A stretch of DNA of 64,000 bases from Haloprofundus halobius (GTDB taxonomy: Archaea > Halobacteriota > Halobacteria > Halobacteriales > Haloferacaceae), in the NCBI RefSeq assembly GCF_020097835.1, contig NZ_CP083666.1, forward strand, positions 992,001 through 1,056,000, read 5' to 3'. Positions 33,957 through 41,534 of this stretch are shown here, piece by piece; within the stretch, counting starts at the first letter, position 1; the number at the start of each line of letters is the position of its first letter. The notes beneath the pieces are model-generated. The model was not told where the DNA came from and did no database searches. It worked only from the letters and a program-made list of their open reading frames with translations. Position numbers and translations under genes: made by a program.

Positions 33957-34786
33957 ACCAGCCCCGATTCGCCGGTCCCGACGACCTCGGCGACCGCGAG
34001 CGGGCGGCGCTCGAAGCGCTCCTCTTTCGGCTGGCCGACGACGAGTACGTCGCCGCCGAGCGCTACATCGAGTGGCAGATATTCGCACCGACGCTCGAAT
34101 CCGACCTCGCGCTCGCCAACGTCGCCCAGGACGAGTACGGCCACGCCCGCCTCTGGTACGACCTGCTGCAGGACCTCGGCTACTCCGAGCAGGAACTCAT
34201 CTGGGAGCGCCCGCCCGAAAACTGGCGACACGCGACGCTCGTCGAACTCGAGACGGAACCCGGCGACTGGGCGGACACGATGGTCCGGACGTACCTCTAC
34301 GACACGGCCGAGCAATTGCGCATGGAGGCCATCGTCGACTCGTCGTACGCGCCGCTCCGTGACCGCGTGGGGAAGGTGCTCGCCGAGGAGTCGTACCACC
34401 GCGAGCACGCCCAGAACTGGCTGGACCGCCTCGCCGACGAGGGGAGCGAAGAGAGCCGCGCCCGCGTCCAGACCGCCCTCGACCGCCTGTTCCCCCACGC
34501 GCTGACGCTCTTCGCCCCCGGACCGGACGAAGACGAGATTCTCGAACTCGGCTTCCGGACCGAGACGCTGGGTGACCTCAGAACGGAGTGGCTCGAAATC
34601 GTCGTGCCGTACCTCGAATCACTCGGTCTCGACGTTCCCGAGCCGGACGAGGTCGCGCGCCCGGAGACGACCGGCCGCGACGGCGACCACACCGACGACT
34701 GGTTCGACCTCTACGAGGAGTTCACGGCGACGTACCGCCGACTCGACTTCGAGAAGCCGACCACGCTCAGAGGTGAGGGCGCGTGA
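33953..34786 (+). CDS. paaC: Phenylacetyl-CoA epoxidase subunit PaaC
   Basis: A 277-residue structural partner of PaaA with the same four-helix fold. QDEYGHARLWYDLLQDL and EESYHREHAQNW resemble the ferritin-like motifs, so in this archaeon the site may not be fully degenerate; bacterial PaaC binds no iron. It overlaps paaB at its start and paaD at its end, each by 4 nt. Confidence 0.93.
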   Translation: MNQPRFAGPDDLGDRERAALEALLFRLADDEYVAAERYIEWQIFAPTLESDLALANVAQDEYGHARLWYDLLQDLGYSEQELIWERPPENWRHATLVELETEPGDWADTMVRTYLYDTAEQLRMEAIVDSSYAPLRDRVGKVLAEESYHREHAQNWLDRLADEGSEESRARVQTALDRLFPHALTLFAPGPDEDEILELGFRTETLGDLRTEWLEIVVPYLESLGLDVPEPDEVARPETTGRDGDHTDDWFDLYEEFTATYRRLDFEKPTTLRGEGA

Positions 34787-35235
34787 GCACCGACGAGAGG
34801 GGCGAGTACGACGAGTTCGAGGGAAGTGAGTTCGGCAACTCGGAGTCCGAGTCGGAAGCGTGTACCTATACCGACTACACGTCCGGCGAGGCGCACGACC
34901 AGTACCCAAAAACCGGCGAGGGTGCTACCGGCGTCGAACGCGACGTGTGGGACGCGCTGTACGAGGTCGAAGACCCCGAGATGCCCGTCAGCATCGTCGA
35001 CCTGGGGCTCATCTACGACGTCCGCGTCGCCGACGACGTCGCGCACGTCGAGATGACGCTCACCTACACCGGCTGCCCGGCGCGCGACATGATTCTCAAC
35101 GACGTGCGCTGCGCCGCGCTCGCCGCGGGCGTCGCCGACGCCGAGGTGACGCTCCGATACTCGCCGCCGTGGAACGTCGAGATGGTGACCGAAGCAGGGA
35201 AAAATGACCTGCGGGAGTTCGGGTTGAGCGTCTGA
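34783..35235 (+). CDS. paaD: PaaD-like DUF59/MIP18 protein (without its zinc ribbon)
   Basis: A 150-residue protein from a GTG start, overlapping paaC by 4 nt. Residues about 50-150 are a DUF59 domain: DALYEVEDPEMPVSIVDLG, LTYTGCPARDMIL and VTLRYSPPW. PaaD is thought to help assemble or repair the di-iron site. Bacterial PaaD ends with a zinc-ribbon domain; here that part is missing and is encoded by the next gene, which starts on the last base of this stop codon. Residues 1-45 are an acidic, Ser/Glu-rich extension. Confidence 0.9.
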   Translation: MSTDERGEYDEFEGSEFGNSESESEACTYTDYTSGEAHDQYPKTGEGATGVERDVWDALYEVEDPEMPVSIVDLGLIYDVRVADDVAHVEMTLTYTGCPARDMILNDVRCAALAAGVADAEVTLRYSPPWNVEMVTEAGKNDLREFGLSV

Positions 35236-35399
35236 TGCGCTTCGACCCGAGCACCCGCGGCGACGGGCCCGAAACGGGCGTCGAGTGTCCCTACTGCGAG
35301 TCGACGAATACGGTGCGCGACCACCCGAAGGGTCCCGGCCTCTGCCGGTCGATGCACTACTGCGAGGACTGCGACCAGCCGTTCGAGCAGTTCGGCTGA
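35235..35399 (+). CDS. Free-standing PaaD C-terminal zinc ribbon
   Basis: A 54-residue gene that starts at ATG 35235, overlapping the paaD stop by one base (TGATG). It has ECPYCESTNTVRDH and LCRSMHYCEDCDQPFEQFG, the same pattern as the zinc-ribbon end of bacterial PaaD. A split of one protein into two co-translated parts is the best reading. Its partner is presumably PaaD. The gene has been short enough to be overlooked, and no paaE reductase gene follows. Confidence 0.85.
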   Translation: MRFDPSTRGDGPETGVECPYCESTNTVRDHPKGPGLCRSMHYCEDCDQPFEQFG

Positions 35400-35445
35400 C
35401 GGCGGAGTCGTCCCCTTTTAACCCTCGGCGCGTCCACCTCCGACC

Positions 35446-36294
35446 ATGACCGAAGACGCGTGGTTCGTCGGGGTCGACCCCGGCGACACCGAAGCGGCGG
35501 CGTCACGTATCCGCGAGGGAAGCGCCGACGCGCCCGCCGACTGGCCCGCTGCCGCCGTCGACAGCGGATTCGCCGCCGACGAGGACGAGTACTACGACAG
35601 GCTCCGAGTGGCGACCATCGAGGCCGCACGCAGCGCCGCCGCCGAGGCCGAACGCGCCGACGACAAGCAACTGATGCACGCCGTCCGCGCGATGGACGAC
35701 GCCGAACGAACCGCGAACGAACTCGCCGAACGCCTCGGCGAGTGGGCCGGGAGCCTCTTCGAGGACGCGGGAACCGGCGTCGACGCCGCCCGCGAACTCG
35801 CCGAGCGCGACCCGCAGGACCCCACCGAGGAGCGTATCGTCTCGCTGGCCGAACGCGTGACAGACGTGGCCGACGAACGCGACGCGCTCCGCGAGTACGT
35901 CGAACGCCGTGCCCCGGAAGTCGCACCGAACATGGCCGAGATGGCCGGCCCCGTGCTCACCGCCCGTCTCGTCTCGCTCGCGGGCGGTCTCGACTCGCTG
36001 GCGAAGAAACCCAGCGGGACGGTGCAAGTGCTCGGCGCGGAGGACGCGCTGTTCGCCCACCTCGCGGGACGCGCGTCGTCGCCGAAACACGGCGTCATCT
36101 ACGTCCACGAGGCGGTGCGGGGCACTCGGCAGCAGGACCGAGGGTCGGCCGCTCGCGCGCTCGCGGGCAAACTCGCTATCGCCGCGCGAATCGACCACTA
36201 CGGCGGCGATATGCGGCCCGAGATTCACGACGAACTCCGCGAGCGAATCGAGACGATTCGCGCCCGCGCCGAGGAGGGAGGTGACGTCGAGTGA
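35446..36294 (+). CDS. nop5: Nop5/Nop56-58-like box C/D RNP protein
   Basis: A 282-residue core protein of the archaeal C/D-box RNA methylation complex. The N-terminal part and coiled coil precede the Nop domain: ASSPKHGVIYVHEAVRGT and QDRGSAARALAGKLAIAARI. It bridges L7Ae on the guide RNA and fibrillarin. The Lys-rich tail of many orthologues is absent, as expected in haloarchaea. It overlaps flpA by 4 nt, so they form one operon. A ttttaac element is about 28 nt before the start. Confidence 0.93.
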   Translation: MTEDAWFVGVDPGDTEAAASRIREGSADAPADWPAAAVDSGFAADEDEYYDRLRVATIEAARSAAAEAERADDKQLMHAVRAMDDAERTANELAERLGEWAGSLFEDAGTGVDAARELAERDPQDPTEERIVSLAERVTDVADERDALREYVERRAPEVAPNMAEMAGPVLTARLVSLAGGLDSLAKKPSGTVQVLGAEDALFAHLAGRASSPKHGVIYVHEAVRGTRQQDRGSAARALAGKLAIAARIDHYGGDMRPEIHDELRERIETIRARAEEGGDVE

Positions 36295-36923
36295 GCTCGC
36301 TCCCGACGGGCGTTGAACGTCGCTCGTTCGATGGCCGCGAGCGACTCGCCACGCGGGGCGAGACGGTGTACGGCGAACCGACCGATGGGGAGTGGCGGCT
36401 CTGGGACGCCGGGCGCTCGAAACTCGGCGCGATGCTCGAACTCGACGTGGAGACTGGGCTGTCGGGCGGTGACTCCGTTTTGTACCTCGGCGCGGCGTCG
36501 GGCACGACGGTCAGCCACGTCGCCGACTTCTCGGGACCGACGTACGCCGTCGAGTTCGCGCCTCGGCCCGTCCGCGATCTCGTCGGCGTCACCGAAGACC
36601 GAGATAACCTCTTTCCGCTGTTGAAGGACGCCCGGAAACCCGAGACGTACGCCCACGTCGTCGAATTGGACCTCGACGTACTCGTCCAGGATGTCGCGAC
36701 GCGTGGACAGGCCGACGTCGCGGTCCGCAACCGGCAGTTCCTCGCCGACGACGGGCGATTGCTCATGGCCGTCAAGGCGCGTAGCGAGGACGTGACGAGC
36801 GACCCCGACGCGGTGTTCGACGGCGTCGTCGAGCGACTCGAAGATGCGTACGAGGTGCTGGAGACCGCACGCCTCGACCAGTTCCACAGCGACCACCTCG
36901 GCGTGGTGGCCCGGCCGCGCTAA
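36291..36923 (+). CDS. flpA: Fibrillarin (rRNA/tRNA 2'-O-methyltransferase)
   Basis: A 210-residue AdoMet-dependent methyltransferase of the box C/D RNP. LWDAGRSKLGAML precedes the AdoMet loop VLYLGAASGTTVSHVADF; VYAVEFA-type and LLMAVKARSED strands follow, as in fibrillarin. It starts at GTG and overlaps nop5 by 4 nt. With Nop5 it adds 2'-O-methyl marks guided by small RNAs. Confidence 0.94.
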   Translation: MSSLPTGVERRSFDGRERLATRGETVYGEPTDGEWRLWDAGRSKLGAMLELDVETGLSGGDSVLYLGAASGTTVSHVADFSGPTYAVEFAPRPVRDLVGVTEDRDNLFPLLKDARKPETYAHVVELDLDVLVQDVATRGQADVAVRNRQFLADDGRLLMAVKARSEDVTSDPDAVFDGVVERLEDAYEVLETARLDQFHSDHLGVVARPR

Positions 36924-37009
36924 CTCGGGAGTGAAACTCCGGGCCGGGGCGACGCCCGCGGTTGCGCGCAACCACCGCACTCCCGGTCGCTGCGGCCGAC
37001 TCCACGAAC

Positions 37010-37016
37010 TATTTAC
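37010..37016 (+). promoter_or_regulatory. TATA-like element of gshA
   Basis: tatttac centred 27 nt before ATG 37040; it selects that start over upstream in-frame codons. Confidence 0.5.
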
Positions 37017-37039
37017 TCCGAGGTTTCGAAAGGCGGGCA

Positions 37040-38116
37040 ATGGAGGAGTTGGGCACGCGCGAGGCGTTCGACCGGATGGGAACCCTCGGCATCGAAGAGG
37101 AGTTTTTCATCGTCGACGACGCCGGCCGTCCCACGTCGGGTATCGACGAGCTGGTGTACGGCGACGACCCGCCGGAACCGCTCGGCGGCCGCATCGACCA
37201 CGAACTGTTTCAGTTCACCATCGAGACGCAGACGCCGCTCATCGAACGCCCCGGCGACGCCGCGGACGCGCTCTACGAGGTCCGCGAGGCGCTCGTCGAC
37301 CACGCGGAGGCTCACGGCTTCGGTGTCGCCGCCGCTGGACTCCATCCGACGGCGGAGTGGCGCGAACTCGACCACGCGCAGAAACCGCGCTACCGTGCCC
37401 AACTCGACCGAATACAGTATCCGCAGCACCGAAACACGACGGCCGGACTCCACGTCCACGTCGGCGTCGACGACGCCGACAAAGCCGTCTGGGTCGCAAA
37501 CGAACTCCGCTGGTATCTCCCGCTCTTGTTGGCGCTATCGGTGAACTCACCGTTCTGGAACGGTTTCGACACCGGCCTCGCCTCGGCGCGGGCGAAGATA
37601 TTCGAGGGGCTCCCGAACACCGGGATGCCCACTCGCTTCGCGGATTTCGAGTCGTACGCGCGCTTCGAGCGCCGGATGGTCGAGACGGAGTCGATAAACG
37701 ACCGGGGTGAACTCTGGTACGACGTCCGCCCCCACACCGGCCACGGCACCGTCGAAGTTCGGACGCCCGACACCCAGCGCGACCCCGACGTGGTGCTGAC
37801 GTTCGTCGAGTTCGTCCACGCGCTGGTCGTCGACCTTGCGGAACGCTTCGAGGACGGCGAGTCAGGGACGGATATCCGCCGCGAACTCCTCGACGAGAAC
37901 AAGTGGCGGGCGATGCGCCACGGCCACGACGCGTCGTTCGTCGACAGAGACGCCGAGTCGGTCGTCGACCTCGAAGCGGCCGTGGGCCGCGCCTGCGACA
38001 GACTCGGTGTTTCCGGACTGCGCTCGGTGCTGAACGACGAGAGCGGCGCGACACGGCAGCGACGCGTCCTTCGCGAGAGAGATGTGGACGCGCTCTGCGC
38101 GTCGCTCCTGCTCTGA
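37040..38116 (+). CDS. gshA: Glutamate-cysteine ligase (GCS2 family)
   Basis: A 358-residue ATP-dependent ligase that joins glutamate and cysteine to give gamma-glutamylcysteine, the main low-molecular-weight thiol of haloarchaea. The start of the GCS2 fold is [18 protein letters not shown]; later blocks are [35 protein letters not shown] and [18 protein letters not shown]. The length is right for haloarchaeal GshA. ATG 37040 is supported by a TATA at the leaderless distance. The neighbours are an RNA-modification operon and a regulator gene, so no thiol operon is seen. Confidence 0.9.
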   Translation: MEELGTREAFDRMGTLGIEEEFFIVDDAGRPTSGIDELVYGDDPPEPLGGRIDHELFQFTIETQTPLIERPGDAADALYEVREALVDHAEAHGFGVAAAGLHPTAEWRELDHAQKPRYRAQLDRIQYPQHRNTTAGLHVHVGVDDADKAVWVANELRWYLPLLLALSVNSPFWNGFDTGLASARAKIFEGLPNTGMPTRFADFESYARFERRMVETESINDRGELWYDVRPHTGHGTVEVRTPDTQRDPDVVLTFVEFVHALVVDLAERFEDGESGTDIRRELLDENKWRAMRHGHDASFVDRDAESVVDLEAAVGRACDRLGVSGLRSVLNDESGATRQRRVLRERDVDALCASLLL

Positions 38117-38189
38117 CCCGCCTCTCGCTCGCGACCGAATCGGCCGTACGCCTTTTCCGACTGTAGTTCTGACCTCCGACCCTAAACAC

Positions 38190-38720
38190 ATGTCTGCCGA
38201 GGAAACCCCCGAAGACACACGCAACGACGAGCGAACGGCTGAGGAGGACGAACAGCCGACTCGGGCGCGACTCGGCGAAGACGCAGACCGTGCAGCCACC
38301 GAGTTCGACCAGAGTGTCGTCGACCTGCTGGTGTGGATGCTCGACACCGAGACGCGGGCGCGAATCTACGTGCATCTCCGCCAGTATCCCGACAGTACGA
38401 GCGACGAGGTCGCCGAGGGAACCGGACTGTATCCGAGCACCGTCCGCGAGGCGTTGGCGGAACTCCACGGTGAGGACCGAGTGACGCGCCAGAAGCGGGA
38501 GAGCGCCGGTGCGGGAAACAACCCGTACGAGTACGAGGCGATTCCGCCGAGCGAACTGGTTCGCAGCGTCGCCGGAGAGGTGCAGTCGGAGTTGAACACG
38601 GTGTTCAATCTCGACAACCGACTCCGAGGCGAGGCGGACGTCGACGCCGACGGTGCCGAGTCGACCCCGGTGACCATCACCGTCGACGGCGAATCGGCCG
38701 ACGCCAGCCCCGAATCGTAG
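38190..38720 (+). CDS. Winged-helix transcription regulator
   Basis: A 176-residue protein with an acidic N-terminal 40 residues and a wHTH: VVDLLVWMLDTETRARIYVH, then TSDEVAEGTGLYPSTVREAL and a wing with VTRQKRES and NNPYEYEAI. The second helix of the HTH is TVREALAELHGED. This is a TrmB/ArsR-like fold. A C-terminal helix (LVRSVAGEVQSELNTVF) may dimerise. The target is unknown. It lies between gshA and coaD and may control either. Confidence 0.78.
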   Translation: MSAEETPEDTRNDERTAEEDEQPTRARLGEDADRAATEFDQSVVDLLVWMLDTETRARIYVHLRQYPDSTSDEVAEGTGLYPSTVREALAELHGEDRVTRQKRESAGAGNNPYEYEAIPPSELVRSVAGEVQSELNTVFNLDNRLRGEADVDADGAESTPVTITVDGESADASPES

Positions 38721-38768
38721 TCCGACCAAGCCGACCTTTTTAAGTGAGCCGACGCCGACACGGCGATT

Positions 38769-39263
38769 ATGCACGTCGCGCTCGGTGGGACGTTCGACCC
38801 GGTCCACGACGGTCACCGCGCCCTGTTCGAGCGCGCGTTCGAAATCGGCGACCTCACGGTCGGACTGACCTCCGACGAACTCGCGCCGCAGACTCGCCAC
38901 GAGGAGCGGTACGTCCGTTCCTTCGAGGACAGAAAGCGGGACCTGGTCGCCGAACTCGAACCGCTGGCGGCCGAGTACGACCGCGAGTTCGAGGTTCGCG
39001 AACTGTCGGAACCGACGGGTATCGCCACCGAACCCGGCTTCGACGTTCTCATCGTCTCCCCGGAGACCGAACGCGGCGGCGAGAAAGTCAACGAGATCCG
39101 CAAGGGGCGTGGCCTTGACCCCCTCGACATCGAAGTCGTCGACCACGTCGCCGCCGCTGACGGCGAGCGCATCTCCTCGACGCGCATCGTCTCGGGCGAA
39201 ATCGACCGTCACGGTAACCTCACCCCCGAGCGCGAGGGTCGCGGCAGGACGCCGCCGGAGTAA
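38769..39263 (+). CDS. coaD: Phosphopantetheine adenylyltransferase, archaeal type
   Basis: A 164-residue nucleotidyltransferase of coenzyme A synthesis that adds AMP to 4'-phosphopantetheine. The ATP site is GGTFDPVHDGHRAL (the HxGH-type motif is HDGH) and the closing loop is ISSTRIVSGEI. EPTGIATEPGFDVLIVSPET is the typical archaeal middle strand. A ctttttaag element lies about 28 nt before ATG 38769. It is separated from the mini-TFB gene by only 8 nt at the convergent 3' ends. Confidence 0.92.
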   Translation: MHVALGGTFDPVHDGHRALFERAFEIGDLTVGLTSDELAPQTRHEERYVRSFEDRKRDLVAELEPLAAEYDREFEVRELSEPTGIATEPGFDVLIVSPETERGGEKVNEIRKGRGLDPLDIEVVDHVAAADGERISSTRIVSGEIDRHGNLTPEREGRGRTPPE

Positions 39264-39271
39264 TCACCCGG

Positions 39272-39607
39272 CTACCACGATGGCGGGCGGAAGCCGGCGT
39301 CTTCGAGGATATCTTTCCAGCGTTTCTGTATCGAGAGTCGAGTCACGTCCATCGCGTCGGCGACGGCGGTCTGGGAGCGCTCCTCGCCGGCGATGAGTGC
39401 CCCGGCGTAGAGACTGGCGGCTGCGGTCGCGGGTTTCGAGCGATCTTCGTTCGGGACGTGAGTGAGAAACAGGTCGGTCGCGTTCGACCGCGACTCCGAG
39501 CCGAGGTCGAGGCTGTCGGCGGCCCGCTCGAGCTGGGTCAGCCACTCCTCGTTGTCGACGCGGTCCCGTGCGCGGTACATGAGCCACCGTTGTCTCTCGG
39601 CGGGCAT
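39272..39607 (-). CDS. Mini-TFB: single cyclin-fold protein
   Basis: A 111-residue protein related to one cyclin repeat of TFB. KPATAAASLYAGALIAGEER followed by SQTAVADAMDVTRLSIQKRWKDI is the typical repeat end and recognition helix of TFIIB. There is no zinc ribbon, no B-reader and no first cyclin repeat. It may compete with or modulate a full TFB, or bind DNA alone. Function unknown. Its start is just upstream of the tRNA-Leu gene, on the opposite strand. Confidence 0.8.
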   Translation of the reverse strand: MPAERQRWLMYRARDRVDNEEWLTQLERAADSLDLGSESRSNATDLFLTHVPNEDRSKPATAAASLYAGALIAGEERSQTAVADAMDVTRLSIQKRWKDILEDAGFRPPSW

Positions 39608-39684
39608 AAACTGAACGCGTGGCCCCGCGACGACGCTCCCGGGAACGACAGCTTCTTACTGCGCTTTCGGCTACTACAGGGTGC

Positions 39685-39768
39685 GCGTGGGTAGCCAAGC
39701 CAGGAAACGGCGCAGCGCTTAGGACGCTGTCTCGTAGGAGTCCGCCGGTTCAAATCCGGTCCCACGCA
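39685..39768 (+). tRNA. tRNA-Leu (anticodon UAG)
   Basis: A class II tRNA. The acceptor stem pairs GCGTGGG (39685-39691) with CCCACGC (39761-39767), then the discriminator A. The D-stem pairs gcc/ggc, the anticodon stem is CAGCG/CGCTG around the loop CTTAGGA, giving anticodon UAG. A long variable arm and a T-arm (gccgg ttcaaat ccggt) complete it. CCA is not encoded. No intron is seen. Confidence 0.93.
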
Positions 39769-39770
39769 TA
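39745..39770 (+). repeat. 26-bp direct repeat, copy at tRNA-Leu 3' end
   Basis: The 3' end of tRNA-Leu (T-arm and acceptor strand) with two further bases. It is repeated at 39869-39894 with one mismatch (t to c). This is the usual signature of an att site left by an integrase-driven element. Confidence 0.85.
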
Positions 39771-39868
39771 AACCGGCGCGAGTGGACACGAGCGCCGTGT
39801 TTTGCTGACTGAGGGTTTGAACCCTGCAAGTCGCGCGCAACGAGCGAAGCGAGTGAGCACGTCTTTTT

Positions 39869-39894
39869 CCGGTTCAAATCCGGCCCCACGCATA
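39869..39894 (+). repeat. 26-bp direct repeat, downstream copy
   Basis: Second copy of the tRNA-Leu 3' end (25 of 26 bases equal), 98 nt after the first. There is no tRNA body in front of it. It probably marks an insertion scar or one end of a former element. The DNA after it is richer in AT than the host. Confidence 0.85.
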
Positions 39895-39995
39895 CGCCCT
39901 CGGCGTTACGTCGCGCAATTCTCTCGGTGTGTCTATCGGAAGAAAACCCACAAAATTCGCTCGATAGACCACATTCATTGCAACGCTGTCCCGTA

Positions 39996-40346
39996 GTGGA
40001 CGGAGACGAAACCGAACCCAATCGGAACGTCATCACCGTCCCCGAAGCCACCCGAAAACTGATTTACGACTACAACAGGGCGACCTCGAACAGCGAGAAG
40101 CGCGACATCGAGAATCAAGTCCTCGAAGAAACCGTCTGGCGGCCCGAACGCGAAGCCGATGGCGGCCCCTTCACGCTGTCGAGAGACGACCTGATGGCCT
40201 TGTACGAACGCTTGGACGATGACGATGAAGAAGGCAAGCAGTTGGTTCGGAAGGCGCTGGTGGACCACCTGTCGCCGTCGGTCACTTTTCTCCGGAAACT
40301 CGTGGACAGCGAGAAGCCGCCGAGTAACTCACTTTCGACGCATTAG
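39996..40346 (+). CDS. Accessory hypothetical protein
   Basis: A 116-residue soluble acidic protein read from GTG 39996 (an ATG-less start; an in-frame ATG at 39927 also exists). It is helical: ITVPEATRKLIYDYNRATSN, then KRDIENQVLEETVWRP and LSRDDLMALYERLDDDDE. No family is recognised. Base use is less GC-biased than in the flanking genes. It lies directly after the duplicated tRNA end, so it is likely part of the accessory patch. Confidence 0.45.
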   Translation: MDGDETEPNRNVITVPEATRKLIYDYNRATSNSEKRDIENQVLEETVWRPEREADGGPFTLSRDDLMALYERLDDDDEEGKQLVRKALVDHLSPSVTFLRKLVDSEKPPSNSLSTH

Positions 40347-40420
40347 AGATAGAGGGAGTCAGTAAGAGTTGACTTTTCTATCTACTGGGAACCGGGGATT
40401 TAGTGTGACGCCACTAACAC

Positions 40421-40426
40421 TTATAT
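40421..40426 (+). promoter_or_regulatory. TATA-like element of accessory HTH gene
   Basis: ttatat centred 28 nt before ATG 40452, in an AT-rich gap. Confidence 0.6.
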
Positions 40427-40451
40427 CGTAAGTCGTTGACGTTACTATAGA

Positions 40452-40862
40452 ATGTCTGACGATACCTTCGGGTCAGATGGTGGAGAATATAACTGGAGAA
40501 GCGGGTGCGCGACCCAGTTGCTACGCGATTCGAGGGTCACCGAGAACCTTGATACTATTTTCGAACTCTTAAGTATTGCACGGCTCCGCTACGTCCTCTA
40601 TTACCTCTATAGTATGGACGACGAGGTCGTCGAGATCGAAGATGTAGTTCACGCAGTATGTGCCTACGAGGCCGCTGGCACGGAACCAGACGAATCCCCA
40701 TCACGGGACCAAGTCAAACTTGATGTACACCATTCGAAGCTACCCCGTCTTGACGCGGCCGGAATCATCGACTACGACTCCCGACAGAAGGAACTCCGCT
40801 TTTACCGCTCTCCATCTCTCGAAGAGTGGCTCGAACACGCTCGGTACATGGAATTAGACTAA
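40452..40862 (+). CDS. Accessory HTH protein, DUF7344-like
   Basis: A 136-residue protein with the same core as the gene at 1930: LDTIFELLSIARLRYVLYYL, then VHHSKLPRLDAAGIIDYDSR. It is thus probably a winged-helix regulator of the DUF7344 group. Its codon use is AT-richer than that of the flanking genes, which suggests it came with the element inserted at tRNA-Leu. A TATA lies 28 nt upstream. It may regulate the element or an unknown target. Confidence 0.65.
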   Translation: MSDDTFGSDGGEYNWRSGCATQLLRDSRVTENLDTIFELLSIARLRYVLYYLYSMDDEVVEIEDVVHAVCAYEAAGTEPDESPSRDQVKLDVHHSKLPRLDAAGIIDYDSRQKELRFYRSPSLEEWLEHARYMELD

Positions 40863-41534
40863 GTAAATAACAATCTCCTACAGAAATAAATTAGACAATC
40901 AACGGCTCAAAAGTAGTACTCGGAGCTAGTACGTTTAGGGAATCATTGACAGCGCGATGCGCCTCTGATCGAGACTCCCTCAGTGGTCGATACACCACAC
41001 AAACCCTACCGCAATGGGACTGATGTCGAAAATTGGCCGTCCGTGAATCGAAAGTAGCTCCGAATTTTCACGAAGCGGTCATCCCAATTCGTGTGATTCA
41101 GGTGGGTACGACAACTGCTCATCTGCAAACGTAGCTACAGGTACTGATCGCGGCCACCACTCTCCTGAGCCTCCGTCATTTGGCCAACTGAGCTCGCTCA
41201 AATCGAATTGGCCATGAATAGGTAGGGAAGAAAGTACAGAACCGATCAGTTGCCATCGCACTCGTAACCCTCGTCGAAATCGCAGTCGGACTCGAACGGT
41301 TGCTCCGGGAGACCAGTCGTCGAAACACGAATTAAGCCTCTCCCTCCCGATACGCCCACTTTAACACGTCGAATGTTCATCATGACTGCGCCATCGACAG
41401 TCAGCCATCGTCTGACTTGGCTCCCTACAAATGTATTAACACTCTTATTGCGTGATAGATACTGTCACGAATCACCAAACGGCGGTAGGTACGCGCCACA
41501 ACTTCTATAGGTGCTCCTTGAGAGTTATCGGTCA
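40863..41534. other. AT-rich gene-free accessory patch
   Basis: This 672-nt stretch carries no gene that I can support. Only short frames are seen (for example a 60-codon minus-strand frame at 41079-41261, and a hydrophobic plus-strand fragment near 41250-41330 without a start). These may be decayed gene ends. The composition is AT-richer than the rest of the window until about 41500. The far end holds the dacZ promoter. Confidence 0.6.
41503..41510 (+). promoter_or_regulatory. TATA-like element of dacZ
   Basis: ttctatag centred 28 nt before ATG 41535. This selects that start and suggests a leaderless dacZ-mscS mRNA. Confidence 0.55.

Noticed and set aside
41079-41261. 60-codon minus-strand frame in the AT-rich patch
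   Set aside because: No family, no promoter at the usual distance and no codon-use support.
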